Of a stretch of 64,000 bases of DNA, positions 26,525-34,175 are shown piece after piece. The position numbers were made by a program, and so were the translations under genes. A model generated the notes under the pieces. It was given only the letters and a program-made list of their open reading frames with translations. It searched no databases and was not told where the DNA came from. The stretch spans positions 62,001 to 126,000 of the forward strand of contig JAWKNJ010000014.1 of the NCBI GenBank assembly GCA_041391765.1, written 5' to 3'. This DNA is from SHAN690 sp041391765 (GTDB lineage Bacteria; Bacteroidota; Bacteroidia; Flavobacteriales_G; Salibacteraceae). How positions within the stretch are numbered: the first letter of the stretch is position 1; the number at the start of each line of letters is the position of its first letter.

Positions 26525-26532
26525 CGAATTTA
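26525..26532 (-). promoter_or_regulatory. -7 box of the pectin operon
   Basis: On the minus strand TAAATTCG (seven of eight matches to TAnnTTTG) ends 6 nt before the ATG at 26518; the transcript would be nearly leaderless. Confidence 0.4.
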
Positions 26533-26587
26533 AGGAATGAAGAATAAGCATTTCATTTTCTAACATTGCCTGACGCGAAATATTCAA

Positions 26588-27526
26588 TTGACTTCTATTA
26601 TATCGAATATTCTATTGTACGGTGCATTGGCTTCGATTTTAGGTTCATGTAGTGAAAGCAAATGTGAGCACGAATTACTTGGACGATCTGCGCCAGGAAC
26701 CAGAGAAGCCATTGTGGGAACGCGCTTCAATTCTTTCAACGAATTCAAATCCGTGGTTAACATTCAATATATGGGTGGTGGGTCTCAGGATACATTTGGG
26801 GCGAAACCAAAAGCATGTGTTTCCTATTTGAACCTGACATCGGAATTGGAACAAGGCGTGAGTCAGACGGATTTCTTGAAGGCAAGGGATGGAGACTTTT
26901 GGGACAAAGCGAATCTCATCTTTAACTCACCTTTCGCGGTTTTTAATAGGGATGCCTTGATTAAAATTTATACCCTTTCGAGGAATCAGTATGAAATCTA
27001 CGGGATGGACGATCTCGCCTTCTATCATGTCGCAGAAGCTATGATGTGCAACATCAGCGAATTGGATTTGCACCGTATTGATGAACGCGATTTTTCCGAA
27101 AAAGGGTTCATCAATACTTTCAACCACATTATCGCTCAGTCATTCATGACTTCTATCTACTCCGAGGAAGTTGCAGATTTTATAGCAGATGTCCACGAAC
27201 GCTACAACATGCCCGAATTGGTTACTGGAGATTTTACATACGAGCAATTATCTGACCTGAAAAATGGTCCGATGGATAATTACATCGATATGATCAACAA
27301 TGAAATAGGTCAAGAGATTGGCAAAGACCTTAAGGCCAAGTATAATGTTGGGGCCTCATATCAATGGACGCCTGCATCCTTATCAGACTTTCTGAATGAG
27401 ATTCAAAGCCATTTAAGTTGGTCACTCGGGATTGGTTTCACCCCTTTCCGAGCCACAGATGAGCTTGTCATCCGCTTTTCGAACAAACTGAACAAGGTAA
27501 TGATACAAACAGTGCTGCCGAATTAA
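26588..27526 (+). CDS. Lipoprotein of unknown function
   Basis: 312 aa from a TTG at 26588, the only reasonable start: no in-frame ATG precedes the lipobox ASILGSC (Cys21). The N-terminus lacks the usual Lys/Arg, so the start is uncertain. Not recognised. The mature part is largely helical by appearance (long runs such as DFIADVHERYNMPEL), with Cys at CEHEL and in EAMMCNISELDL, and ends in VRFSNKLNKVMIQTVLPN-like sequence with little charge. No repeats or catalytic motif stand out. Divergent from the pectin operon and convergent with the pentapeptide-repeat gene (4-nt overlap). Confidence 0.6.
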   Translation: MTSIISNILLYGALASILGSCSESKCEHELLGRSAPGTREAIVGTRFNSFNEFKSVVNIQYMGGGSQDTFGAKPKACVSYLNLTSELEQGVSQTDFLKARDGDFWDKANLIFNSPFAVFNRDALIKIYTLSRNQYEIYGMDDLAFYHVAEAMMCNISELDLHRIDERDFSEKGFINTFNHIIAQSFMTSIYSEEVADFIADVHERYNMPELVTGDFTYEQLSDLKNGPMDNYIDMINNEIGQEIGKDLKAKYNVGASYQWTPASLSDFLNEIQSHLSWSLGIGFTPFRATDELVIRFSNKLNKVMIQTVLPN

Positions 27527-28707
27527 GGTCTATTGCTGCGCTGGATTCTGTACACGCTGTTGGCACCCATTTTCTCTGGCTTCGTGTAATAGTCATTCGC
27601 AATCTCCTCAGCTCCTTTAACGTTCAACTCTTGCAGTCGCTCAAGCCAATCGCCTTCCTTAACAACTCCTTGCACAAGTTCACAACCGCTGAAATCCGCA
27701 TCTGTCAATTTGGTGTGTTTTAAGTTGGCCCCTGTCATATCAGAATTGCTAAGTTTTGCTTTTATCAGCACGCACCCTTCCAAGTCTGCACCACGCATGC
27801 TCGAGCTATCTAACAAGGAACCCGTCAAGTCTGACCATCGTCCATAGGACTCCTTTAGATTACATCCTCGCAATTTCGCATTCCTCAAATTCGAACCATC
27901 AAATGCAGCCCATGACAGATCTGCTTTGGTAAAATCAGCCCATTCCATGCTGCATATGTGCATGTTCGCATCACGAAGATCAGCTCCTCCAAAGTCAGTC
28001 ATTTTAAGGTTGGCATAACTCAGATTTACTTGACGCGCATTCACAGCTCTCAGATCAGAATGTGCCATCTGTGCGTAACTCAGATTAGCTACCGTCAAAT
28101 TAGCCCCGATCAAGTTAGTTTTCTCCAACAAAGCACCCGACAAATCCACTCCTGATAAGTCCTGATTTCTCAAGTCCGTTTCCTGAAGATCAGCCCCCGC
28201 GAACGACACCTTACTTTTGATGCCGAACCAAGTAGCTGAATCAAGCTCCAGTCGGATAAGATGTAGTAACAATTGACCTCTTTCGAGACTATATGCACCC
28301 GCGCTGAGCGTATCTCCCTGAAGATATTTATAAGGTTTGAATGCATGACTTAAATCCGCTATGCGCTGAATGGTCGTTTGGCTCAAGGTATGTGCATCGT
28401 TGTTCTTAAGCTCCTGGTCGATTTGATCCATGAGTTCAGTCAACATGGGCTGCATATTCTCACGGCCGACAGTTTCAATCATTTCCTGCTGACGTTCTAT
28501 GGTCTCACGCACACCCTCAAGCTGCGCTCTCAAGGCCAGATTTTGCTTGTCATTCCAGTACCAACCAATGCCAATTCCAGCTATTAATAGCAGTAGGATG
28601 ACGGAAATGTTCTTTGCTTTCAAGGTGCTAAATCTAGCGGTTTCAAATGTTGTGACACATTTTATGTGTAGGTACACACATTGTTGCGTTAATTGATTAC
28701 CTTGCAC
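27523..28707 (-). CDS. Membrane-anchored pentapeptide-repeat protein
   Basis: Up to 394 aa. One membrane helix (ISVILLLLIAGIGIGWYW, about 35-52), a coiled-coil-like region (about 60-100) and then more than 25 A(D/N)LxX pentapeptides (about 175-365), e.g. GANLTVANLSYAQMAHSDLR, forming a right-handed quadrilateral beta-helix. The repeat domain is probably cytoplasmic or periplasmic depending on orientation, not decided here. The start is doubtful: GTG at 28707 would place the coding region over a palindrome and the marC promoter region; TTG at 28623 gives a 366-aa protein with the helix right at the N-terminus and is attractive. Function unknown; scaffold or DNA-gyrase-mimic roles are known for other members. 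Confidence 0.8.
   Translation of the reverse strand: MQGNQLTQQCVYLHIKCVTTFETARFSTLKAKNISVILLLLIAGIGIGWYWNDKQNLALRAQLEGVRETIERQQEMIETVGRENMQPMLTELMDQIDQELKNNDAHTLSQTTIQRIADLSHAFKPYKYLQGDTLSAGAYSLERGQLLLHLIRLELDSATWFGIKSKVSFAGADLQETDLRNQDLSGVDLSGALLEKTNLIGANLTVANLSYAQMAHSDLRAVNARQVNLSYANLKMTDFGGADLRDANMHICSMEWADFTKADLSWAAFDGSNLRNAKLRGCNLKESYGRWSDLTGSLLDSSSMRGADLEGCVLIKAKLSNSDMTGANLKHTKLTDADFSGCELVQGVVKEGDWLERLQELNVKGAEEIANDYYTKPEKMGANSVYRIQRSNRP
28656..28678. promoter_or_regulatory. Palindromes between pentapeptide-repeat gene and marC
   Basis: Two overlapping inverted repeats: CACAT-TTT-ATGTG (28656-28668) and TGTGTA-GG-TACACA (28665-28678). They lie about 47-70 nt before the marC-like ATG and within the N-terminal extension of the divergent gene, and look like an operator for a dimeric regulator. 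Confidence 0.4.
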
Positions 28708-28724
28708 ATTGAACGAAAAGAACT

Positions 28725-29342
28725 ATGCTAGCTGAAATCATCACAAAAATTTTGTTTCTGATTGCAGTGGTAGACCCGTTGGGGTCAGTACCGGTTTATT
28801 TAGAAGCCACAAAGCAGTTCGATGAAAAGCATAAAAAGAAGATCGCCATAAGCGCCTCACTTCTCGCATTTTTTGTTCTGCTTTTCTTCATACTTGTAGG
28901 CCAAATCATCCTTGAAGGAATGGACATATCCCTTTACGCCTTTGAGATTTCAGGTGGGGTTATTCTATTTCTTTTTGCGCTGACCATGATTTTTGGAGAA
29001 GGAAAACCCGAGTCTGAAAAGCATCTGATCACGGATTACAAACACGTAATGGTATTTCCAGTTGCAATCCCTTCTATTGCATCACCAGGCGCGATCATGG
29101 CGGTGGTGCTGCTCACCGACAACCACATCTACTCCTTGCAACAGCAAGCAATGACAACCTTCTTAGTATTGATTGTGATCCTCTTGACCATGGGGCTTTT
29201 GCTTATCGCCAACATGGTTCAAAAGCGCATAGGTGAATACGGAATTACCGTGATCAGTAAGATCATGGGATTGATCCTAGCCTCCTATGCCGTGCAGAGC
29301 ATTCTGAGCGGACTCAAAGACTTTTTTATCGTACTCAAATAA
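28725..29342 (+). CDS. MarC-family integral membrane protein
   Basis: 205 aa, six predicted membrane helices, inner membrane. MarC/UPF0056 features are FLIAVVDPLGSVPVYL in helix 1, ISGGVILFLFALTMI in helix 3 and VAIPSIASPGAIMAVVLL. Family function is unsettled; the old link to multiple antibiotic resistance was not borne out, and some relatives have been reported to transport amino acids. First gene of the run marC-like - cytochrome c - ygiD-like (gaps of 7 and 17 nt), so these three may be co-transcribed. Confidence 0.88.
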   Translation: MLAEIITKILFLIAVVDPLGSVPVYLEATKQFDEKHKKKIAISASLLAFFVLLFFILVGQIILEGMDISLYAFEISGGVILFLFALTMIFGEGKPESEKHLITDYKHVMVFPVAIPSIASPGAIMAVVLLTDNHIYSLQQQAMTTFLVLIVILLTMGLLLIANMVQKRIGEYGITVISKIMGLILASYAVQSILSGLKDFFIVLK

Positions 29343-29349
29343 CCTCAAC

Positions 29350-29694
29350 ATGACACGAAAACTCATTGCACTCCTCACCATCGTAACACTCACCGGATGC
29401 TTCGGTACCAAACTGGTCACACCTTCACAGACGGATGCGGACCGTGCACAGGCGAAGTATCCTGGTATCAGTGTAGCTGATCTAAAATCAGGAAAATCAT
29501 TGTATGAAGCCAACTGCGACAAGTGCCACCCATTGAAGAAACCGGCAAGTCGCACCGAATCAGAGTGGATGAAAATTGTACCCAACATGGTCATGAAAGT
29601 GAACAAGAAAACAGGAACTGAAATGAGTGCCGAAGACGAAGAGAAAATCCTGCATTACCTCATCACGATGAGTGAGGCTCCTGCCAAGAAATGA
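29350..29694 (+). CDS. Small cytochrome c-like lipoprotein
   Basis: 114 aa. Lipobox VTLTGC (Cys17) and one haem-binding CxxCH (CDKCH, 56-60) preceded by SLYEANC, the usual class I cytochrome c start. Candidate axial Met residues lie in VPNMVMKV and TGTEMSAEDE. It is small and single-haem, so an electron carrier at the membrane is likely. Located 7 nt after the MarC-like gene and 17 nt before the dioxygenase gene; partner unknown. Confidence 0.85.
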   Translation: MTRKLIALLTIVTLTGCFGTKLVTPSQTDADRAQAKYPGISVADLKSGKSLYEANCDKCHPLKKPASRTESEWMKIVPNMVMKVNKKTGTEMSAEDEEKILHYLITMSEAPAKK

Positions 29695-29711
29695 TGCTCA
29701 ACAATTGAGTC

Positions 29712-30617
29712 ATGAACCGTAAAGACTTTGTCAAATCCATATTAGCCGTATCCGCCATGGGAACCTTAAGCAGTTTCAAGAAATTCACGGACGAACTCCC
29801 TTCACAGGGCAAAAAAATGCCCGTGTTGTTCACTTCACATGGAAACCCGATGGACATTCCGATGAGCAAGGAGGAGCGTCCGTTTTGGAACACGCTGTAC
29901 AACCTCGGAGTGGATTTGCAGGACAAGTTTGAGATTCGAGCAGCCTTGATCGTTTCGGCTCATTGGTGTACGAAAGGAACGTTCGTGAACATCTCTCCGC
30001 AGCAGGAGCAGATCTATGACTATTATGGTTTTCCGGACCATTACTACGATCCCAAGTATCAAGCGATGGGTGCACCGGACATCGCCCACGAAGTCAAGAA
30101 GATCGTTCCCACCGTTACAGAAACTACCGACTGGGGATTGGATCACGGAGCATGGCCTATGCTGATGCACCTGTTCCCAAAGGCGAACATTCCGGTGTTT
30201 CAAATGAGCATTGACTACTACGCCAAGCCGGAGTATCACTATGAACTCGGCAAGCAGCTTAAGGAACTACGCGAAAAAGGCGTGCTCATCATTGGTAGTG
30301 GATCGTTAATTCACAACCTACGATTGGCGATGCAAAAGATGCAGCGCAATGACATGAATCCATACGGCTGGGAAGCGGAATACGATGCCTGGATCAAAAA
30401 ACAAATCGACTCGCGCAACTTCAAAGACATTATCAACTACGAGACAAGCCACAAGCTCGGTAAAATGGCTGCTCCAACACCCGATCACTACGTACCTGTA
30501 TTATACAGCCTAGGCTTGATGGATCCGAACGAAGACATTAAGTACTTCTACGAACAGACGACCAAACTGCCCGCGTTTAGCGAGCGAAGCTTTATTATTT
30601 CGGATCAGCTGGGGTAA
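29712..30617 (+). CDS. ygiD: LigB/DODA-type extradiol dioxygenase (4,5-DOPA dioxygenase family)
   Basis: 301 aa. It matches the YgiD/DODA family: VLFTSHGNPMDIP with metal-ligand His43, LIVSAHW, TTDWGLDHGAWPML with the next His, FQMSIDY and IIGSGSLIHNLR. The enzyme cleaves catechol-type rings with a divalent metal; the natural substrate in bacteria is not settled. The N-terminus (about 1-22, MNRKDFVKSILAVSAMGTLS) looks like an export signal, unusual for this cytoplasmic family, so it may act in the periplasm. The preceding cytochrome c lipoprotein fits a periplasmic redox context. Confidence 0.88.
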   Translation: MNRKDFVKSILAVSAMGTLSSFKKFTDELPSQGKKMPVLFTSHGNPMDIPMSKEERPFWNTLYNLGVDLQDKFEIRAALIVSAHWCTKGTFVNISPQQEQIYDYYGFPDHYYDPKYQAMGAPDIAHEVKKIVPTVTETTDWGLDHGAWPMLMHLFPKANIPVFQMSIDYYAKPEYHYELGKQLKELREKGVLIIGSGSLIHNLRLAMQKMQRNDMNPYGWEAEYDAWIKKQIDSRNFKDIINYETSHKLGKMAAPTPDHYVPVLYSLGLMDPNEDIKYFYEQTTKLPAFSERSFIISDQLG

Positions 30618-30633
30618 CAAAAAAAGATGCCCT

Positions 30634-30662
30634 TCTCGATACGATCACTCACGCGATCACTC
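30634..30662. repeat. Short CGATC-containing direct repeats
   Basis: CGATCACTC occurs at 30642-30650 and 30654-30662 (12-bp period), and further CTCGATC copies lie nearby (about 30690-30725). The 120-bp gap between the convergent dioxygenase and metal-cluster genes holds nothing else that could be read; no clean terminator was found. Confidence 0.35.
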
Positions 30663-30740
30663 GAAGTGACATCTCTTTGAAGACAGCTCTCGATCCAACC
30701 CACTTTAAGCGGGACACTCGATCCGGCAGTTACTAGTTAT

Positions 30741-31220
30741 TTACATTGGCATGCAGTGGAAACCAATGCTTTTGGTTTCTGTGCCTCCATCATGGTCAGT
30801 GGTGATGGATATCTCAAGCGTCATGTCGCTGTGAATGGTCACGTTGTTCACCCACTCTTCATGGATGTGTACCGGGCTCTCGTGCGCATGTTCTTCCTTC
30901 GAAAAAACCACATCGTCATTATCTGAGTTGTTGATGATTTTTATGGAATAACCATGAACCTCCTCTGTGGTTTCATAGGTAGCCGAAATATGCACCGTTT
31001 CACCCAGATTAAACGTACTGTGTTCCTCCGGAGAGGAGATTGTAAACTTGATAACAGGTTCCGGATCAGCATATTCACAATTGCCGTCATCCTTCTTTGC
31101 CTCTGCATCATAGTTGGTGGCGGTTTCGTCCATGCACCCTTCTTTTTTGCAGGATGAGAACGTGAATGCAGCCATGCTCAGTGCCATCACTGCGATGATT
31201 GAATATGTATTTGATTTCAT
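30741..31220 (-). CDS. Lipoprotein with GCMDxxATNY motif and Ig-like DUF4625-type domain
   Basis: 159 aa. Signal with TFSSC (Cys24). Directly after it, CMDETATNYDAEAKKDDGNC is the Bacteroidota motif GCMDxxAxNYxxxAxxDDGxCxY, a short two-Cys unit. The rest (about 55-159) is a beta-sandwich with IKFTISSPEEHSTFNLGETVHI and a His-rich stretch EEHAHESPVHIHEEW, ending GFHCMPM. The domain resembles DUF4625. His, Met and Cys at the end and in the middle suggest metal binding (inference). It overlaps the barrel gene by 4 nt and is third in a three-gene cluster. Confidence 0.75.
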   Translation of the reverse strand: MKSNTYSIIAVMALSMAAFTFSSCKKEGCMDETATNYDAEAKKDDGNCEYADPEPVIKFTISSPEEHSTFNLGETVHISATYETTEEVHGYSIKIINNSDNDDVVFSKEEHAHESPVHIHEEWVNNVTIHSDMTLEISITTDHDGGTETKSIGFHCMPM

Positions 31221-32146
31221 TTTGTCTTTATTAAATAGTTTATCTGAATGGAGAATTGGGTTTTAGCCTCAATGTGCGAGGCTCCCAATGTTTGATATAA
31301 AGGATGGGCCATTCGCATGGATGCCATCCACTGGTTTTTAAAAAATAATAGCCCCGCTTTTGCGTCCACCATGGTTCCACCGGAATACTCGTTAAGACTC
31401 CCGATCCTCGTGTTCTGGTTGTCCTGCTCAGAAAATTCATAGGAAGCTCCGGCAAAGGGTCGCAGTTGCAATCCGCCCTGCCCGACATTGAACAATCGAA
31501 ACACCAAGGCTTCCGCCCCGAATCGATTCCCGAACTGGTAGTGCTGCTTGTTCACTCCGTTGTGACGAGCATTGAGGTGGGTGGACAAGCCCCACGTCAT
31601 CCAGCGCATCATGTAGCTGATGTTGGCCAGGTAGTCAATAGACCCCGTGCCGGGCTGCATGGACGGAATGAAGATTTGTCCCTCCTCGCTCATCGTCTGC
31701 GACTTACCTGTGGGCAGCTTGACACCACCACCGAAGGAAAGCCGATGATCGAATCGACCGGAGTCAATGCGCGAAAAAAAGACCACGTTGCCTAGCAAAG
31801 CAACATCGCCAACGCCAGTAGAGGTTGTAATAACCACTTCTTCCTTGCGGACGAAGTGGTTCATCGGAACAATTCCCGTGAACTGCAGAAAGCGCACAGG
31901 CGTGAACCTGCCGCGCAGTTCCAGTGACTGAAATTGCTCGTTCGACACCACCGGTTGCTCACCTGCAAAAAGGGTCGGATGCGTGCTATTAAAAGAGCGT
32001 GTGTTGTATTTCAGTCCAATGAAGTGGGCGTTTTGCATTGACATAAACGCGCCCGAAACCGTACTCATTGAACATCCACACACATCACATGCCCACGAAG
32101 CGGTGGAGATGGCCACGAGGCCAACCACCGCAAAAACATGTTTCAT
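31217..32146 (-). CDS. Outer-membrane beta-barrel protein with mature N-terminal CDVCGC motif
   Basis: 309 aa. Signal peptide (about 1-19, ending STASWA) and, right at the new N-terminus, CDVCGCSMS, a dense thiol motif. The rest is beta-barrel sequence with alternating hydrophobic strands (FLQFTGIVPMNHFV, RLSFGGGVKLPTG, MRMAHPLY) and ends in an aromatic/hydrophobic strand INYLIKTK. It looks like Bacteroidota 'transporter' or alpha-amylase-like porin entries that keep the CxxCxC tag. The motif suggests binding of a soft metal such as copper, zinc or iron before passage; this is inference. Second gene of the cluster. Confidence 0.75.
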   Translation of the reverse strand: MKHVFAVVGLVAISTASWACDVCGCSMSTVSGAFMSMQNAHFIGLKYNTRSFNSTHPTLFAGEQPVVSNEQFQSLELRGRFTPVRFLQFTGIVPMNHFVRKEEVVITTSTGVGDVALLGNVVFFSRIDSGRFDHRLSFGGGVKLPTGKSQTMSEEGQIFIPSMQPGTGSIDYLANISYMMRWMTWGLSTHLNARHNGVNKQHYQFGNRFGAEALVFRLFNVGQGGLQLRPFAGASYEFSEQDNQNTRIGSLNEYSGGTMVDAKAGLLFFKNQWMASMRMAHPLYQTLGASHIEAKTQFSIQINYLIKTK

Positions 32147-32189
32147 GTTATTGAATGATTAGTTGAAAAAAAAAACGTCTGTTGATCAA

Positions 32190-32558
32190 CTAATGCATGG
32201 GAGGCGGACGGAATGTATCGCTGAGGAATCCGAGGGAAACGCTGGAATAAATGGTTCCCCAAAGGAGCTTTGAAATGGATTGCGAACCGATAATGACCGC
32301 CTTACTTCCAACAATGAACGGAGAAACGCTGAACTCCACGCGCGGTGGTGTGCTGTTCTTTTCCTGATCCTGTTCGGCTTGTTTGAGTTTTTGAGCAAGC
32401 ACGCACTTACCGTCACAGTGCAGCATGGGTTTGTCACGGTTTTCGCAGAGCACCTTACTGATGTACGCCTTGTTTGCCCAATACCACGAATGCACGCTGA
32501 GCTGCAGAGCGAGCGGTGCCAACATAATACTGATCAATAAGGCTGCGATGAGGCGCAT
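32190..32558 (-). CDS. Small membrane-anchored protein with Cys motif and FRPPPMH tail
   Basis: 122 aa. An N-terminal helix (about 1-20) serves as signal or anchor. It then has a Cys cluster CENRDKPMLHCDGKCVLAQ (three Cys within about 15 residues, with His) and ends in FRPPPMH, a Pro-rich Met-His tail. This architecture is known from short Bacteroidota proteins next to metal-linked envelope genes, but no function is assigned. First gene of the cluster, 43 nt upstream of the barrel gene, with a -7 box almost touching its start. Confidence 0.7.
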   Translation of the reverse strand: MRLIAALLISIMLAPLALQLSVHSWYWANKAYISKVLCENRDKPMLHCDGKCVLAQKLKQAEQDQEKNSTPPRVEFSVSPFIVGSKAVIIGSQSISKLLWGTIYSSVSLGFLSDTFRPPPMH

Positions 32559-32562
32559 GGGG

Positions 32563-32570
32563 CAAATGTA
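32563..32570 (-). promoter_or_regulatory. -7 box of the Cys/His/Met-rich envelope cluster
   Basis: On the minus strand TACATTTG (exact TAnnTTTG) ends 4 nt before the ATG at 32558, predicting a leaderless or nearly leaderless mRNA. Confidence 0.5.
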
Positions 32571-32613
32571 GCGTTGAGGGTGATTTGGTATCGGAAATTA
32601 ATAGTGATTTCAG

Positions 32614-33168
32614 TCATGCGATCTTAGCATTAATACGATCCTCTAAACTTCTATCCAGTTTATCAATACCCAAATCTGTTCTCATAGTTTGACGCAAGTT
32701 GAATAGCGCTTCGTTGAGTCGATCTTCCTTGTCGAGTAAAATTCTAGTATCAAAATGAACCGACTCAACAATGTATCTGGTCGCAAGAACACAAAACTCT
32801 TGAAGACAATCCATGACACTGTTAGGGATATACACCCCATGTTCTTTAAATACCGAATCGAAGCAACCTTGCCCGACATTGACCATTGGCAAAATGTTCT
32901 CGCGACAGTAATCCTCCCATTCTCCTTTCTGGCTTTTATCATAGTCATATATCTTGACAAAAGGATCCGAGTTTATATCCAACTGTAGTTGAATTTCGCT
33001 GCATGCCACGTGTATACTTCGATACGCTTCTAGCTTCAACTCAAATAGCTTTGATTCAAAGTCTTTTCGCTTATCATGAATCAACGCCCTATAAATAACA
33101 AAGGCATTAAGCGCAAGGATTAAGATGTTTATCCAGTCGATATATGATTGTTCCTGCATCGTATTCAA
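32614..33168 (-). CDS. Membrane-anchored partner of the DUF2971 protein, unknown function
   Basis: 184 aa. One membrane helix close to the N-terminus (about 10-30, WINILILALNAFVIYRALI), then a soluble mostly helical domain of about 150 aa with conserved-looking Cys/Trp/Tyr (EWEDYCREN, NVGQGCFDSVF, CLQEFCVLATRY). Not recognised. It starts 3 nt after the DUF2971 gene, so the two should be co-translated. Base composition is more AT-rich than neighbouring genes such as the suf or pectin loci, compatible with recent gain. An in-frame ATG at 33159 is an alternative start. The domain would face the cytoplasm if the short N-terminus is outside. Confidence 0.65.
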   Translation of the reverse strand: MNTMQEQSYIDWINILILALNAFVIYRALIHDKRKDFESKLFELKLEAYRSIHVACSEIQLQLDINSDPFVKIYDYDKSQKGEWEDYCRENILPMVNVGQGCFDSVFKEHGVYIPNSVMDCLQEFCVLATRYIVESVHFDTRILLDKEDRLNEALFNLRQTMRTDLGIDKLDRSLEDRINAKIA

Positions 33169-33171
33169 TTG

Positions 33172-33975
33172 TCAGTTGATTCGTTCCCTGAATAGCTCAA
33201 ACTTCCAAGCAACTTTGCAAGCCTTGTAAACGGGTACTTGTTTCTCCAAGGCAAACTTTAGAACTTCTGGAATGTCCGTGTCTGGGAAGTTGAGACCAAG
33301 AATTATTTCAGCGAATTCATTGTCTTCTGCATAAGCTTTTCTTCTTTCTGATTCAGGATCAACGTTTTCTGGGTAATAGGTGAAAAACCTGTATTCCTTT
33401 TCGTATCTCCACTTCTTTGCCTTAGTGTGCGTTTGTAAGAAAGAATTCCTCATCGGCTTTTCCTCAAGTGGGTCTAAACGCGGAAATTTATCTGAATATG
33501 AGACCTTCCCTCCTCCTCCAAATCGACCGGAGTTCCTTAGCTTTTCTTCATGAAAGCCATAGCAAATACCTTTATGATAGTCTCCATAATGACTCCACAT
33601 CAGAATGCTGTCCCACTTTGAAGACATCGAGATGATGCCCAATCTTTGGTCTAGTGCACTAAACTCTATCGACATAGCAAACTGTTGCTCAGCAGGCATA
33701 TCGTTCTTTAACCTTTCGATGTAGTTGTTGCGCAATTCTTCGATGTTGTCACCTCTTTGCAGAAGCTGCTGCCTGTTATTATTGATCATTTGACCGACAT
33801 AGGAATCTATCTTTTCTTCTGTGTCTAGTAGCTCTGGACAAAGTGGTATTCTACAGTCAAATGGGTCATTCATATACTTCGGTGCTGCATAGAACAACTC
33901 ATTTTTATGCAAGACTGCTTTGTGACTGTCAGAAGTGAAATTTCTGTACTTGTAGACTATTGGAGGATATTTCAT
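33172..33975 (-). CDS. DUF2971 family protein
   Basis: 267 aa, soluble. DUF2971 hallmarks are VYKYRNF at the start, ELFYAAPKYMNDPFDCRI (residues about 27-44), GIISMSSKWDSILMWSHYGDYHKGICYGF in the middle (I/SxS...MWSHY...HxGxC) and KKWRYEKEYRFF (W-x-YEKEYR) later. The family has no settled biochemical role; its patchy spread and frequent position in variable regions suggest a defence or stress part, which is inference. First gene of a two-gene unit with the membrane-anchored protein at 32614. A weak -7 box (TAGTTTTA) precedes the ATG. Confidence 0.85.
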   Translation of the reverse strand: MKYPPIVYKYRNFTSDSHKAVLHKNELFYAAPKYMNDPFDCRIPLCPELLDTEEKIDSYVGQMINNNRQQLLQRGDNIEELRNNYIERLKNDMPAEQQFAMSIEFSALDQRLGIISMSSKWDSILMWSHYGDYHKGICYGFHEEKLRNSGRFGGGGKVSYSDKFPRLDPLEEKPMRNSFLQTHTKAKKWRYEKEYRFFTYYPENVDPESERRKAYAEDNEFAEIILGLNFPDTDIPEVLKFALEKQVPVYKACKVAWKFELFRERIN

Positions 33976-34052
33976 TAATGATTAAAACTAGGGTCAACGA
34001 AAACAGATCAATTTCTGTCTTCCAATCGTAAACAAAATAGTAGAAATAAAAC

Positions 34053-34175
34053 TTACAACCGCTGCACCTCCATCAGCGGATAGCCCCGCTCACCCTGCTC
34101 GTTGTAGAAATCGGTTAAGCTTGTATTCCACCCATAGCAGTAATTCCAATTGGAAATACCATTTTCGTTAGCATG
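34053..34175 (-). pseudogene. Possible decayed 3' end of a lost gene
   Basis: A minus-strand frame of about 40 codons, closed by TAA at 34055-34053 and with no start, reads as convincing protein: ENGISNWNYCYGW then FYNEQGERGYPLMEVQRL. Upstream the frame meets a TAG inside the TPR kinase gene start. It looks like the tail of a gene whose 5' part was replaced by the kinase gene. Chance cannot be ruled out. Confidence 0.3.
34144..34155. promoter_or_regulatory. 12-bp perfect palindrome before the TPR kinase gene
   Basis: TTCCAATTGGAA lies 17 nt before the ATG at 34173. Its position in the promoter region suggests an operator; it also lies within the possible gene remnant. Confidence 0.35.

Noticed and set aside
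30618..30740. CGATC repeats as a small satellite or attachment site
   Set aside because: Copies are short and irregular; no integrase or gene boundary effect is visible. Kept only as a low-confidence repeat.
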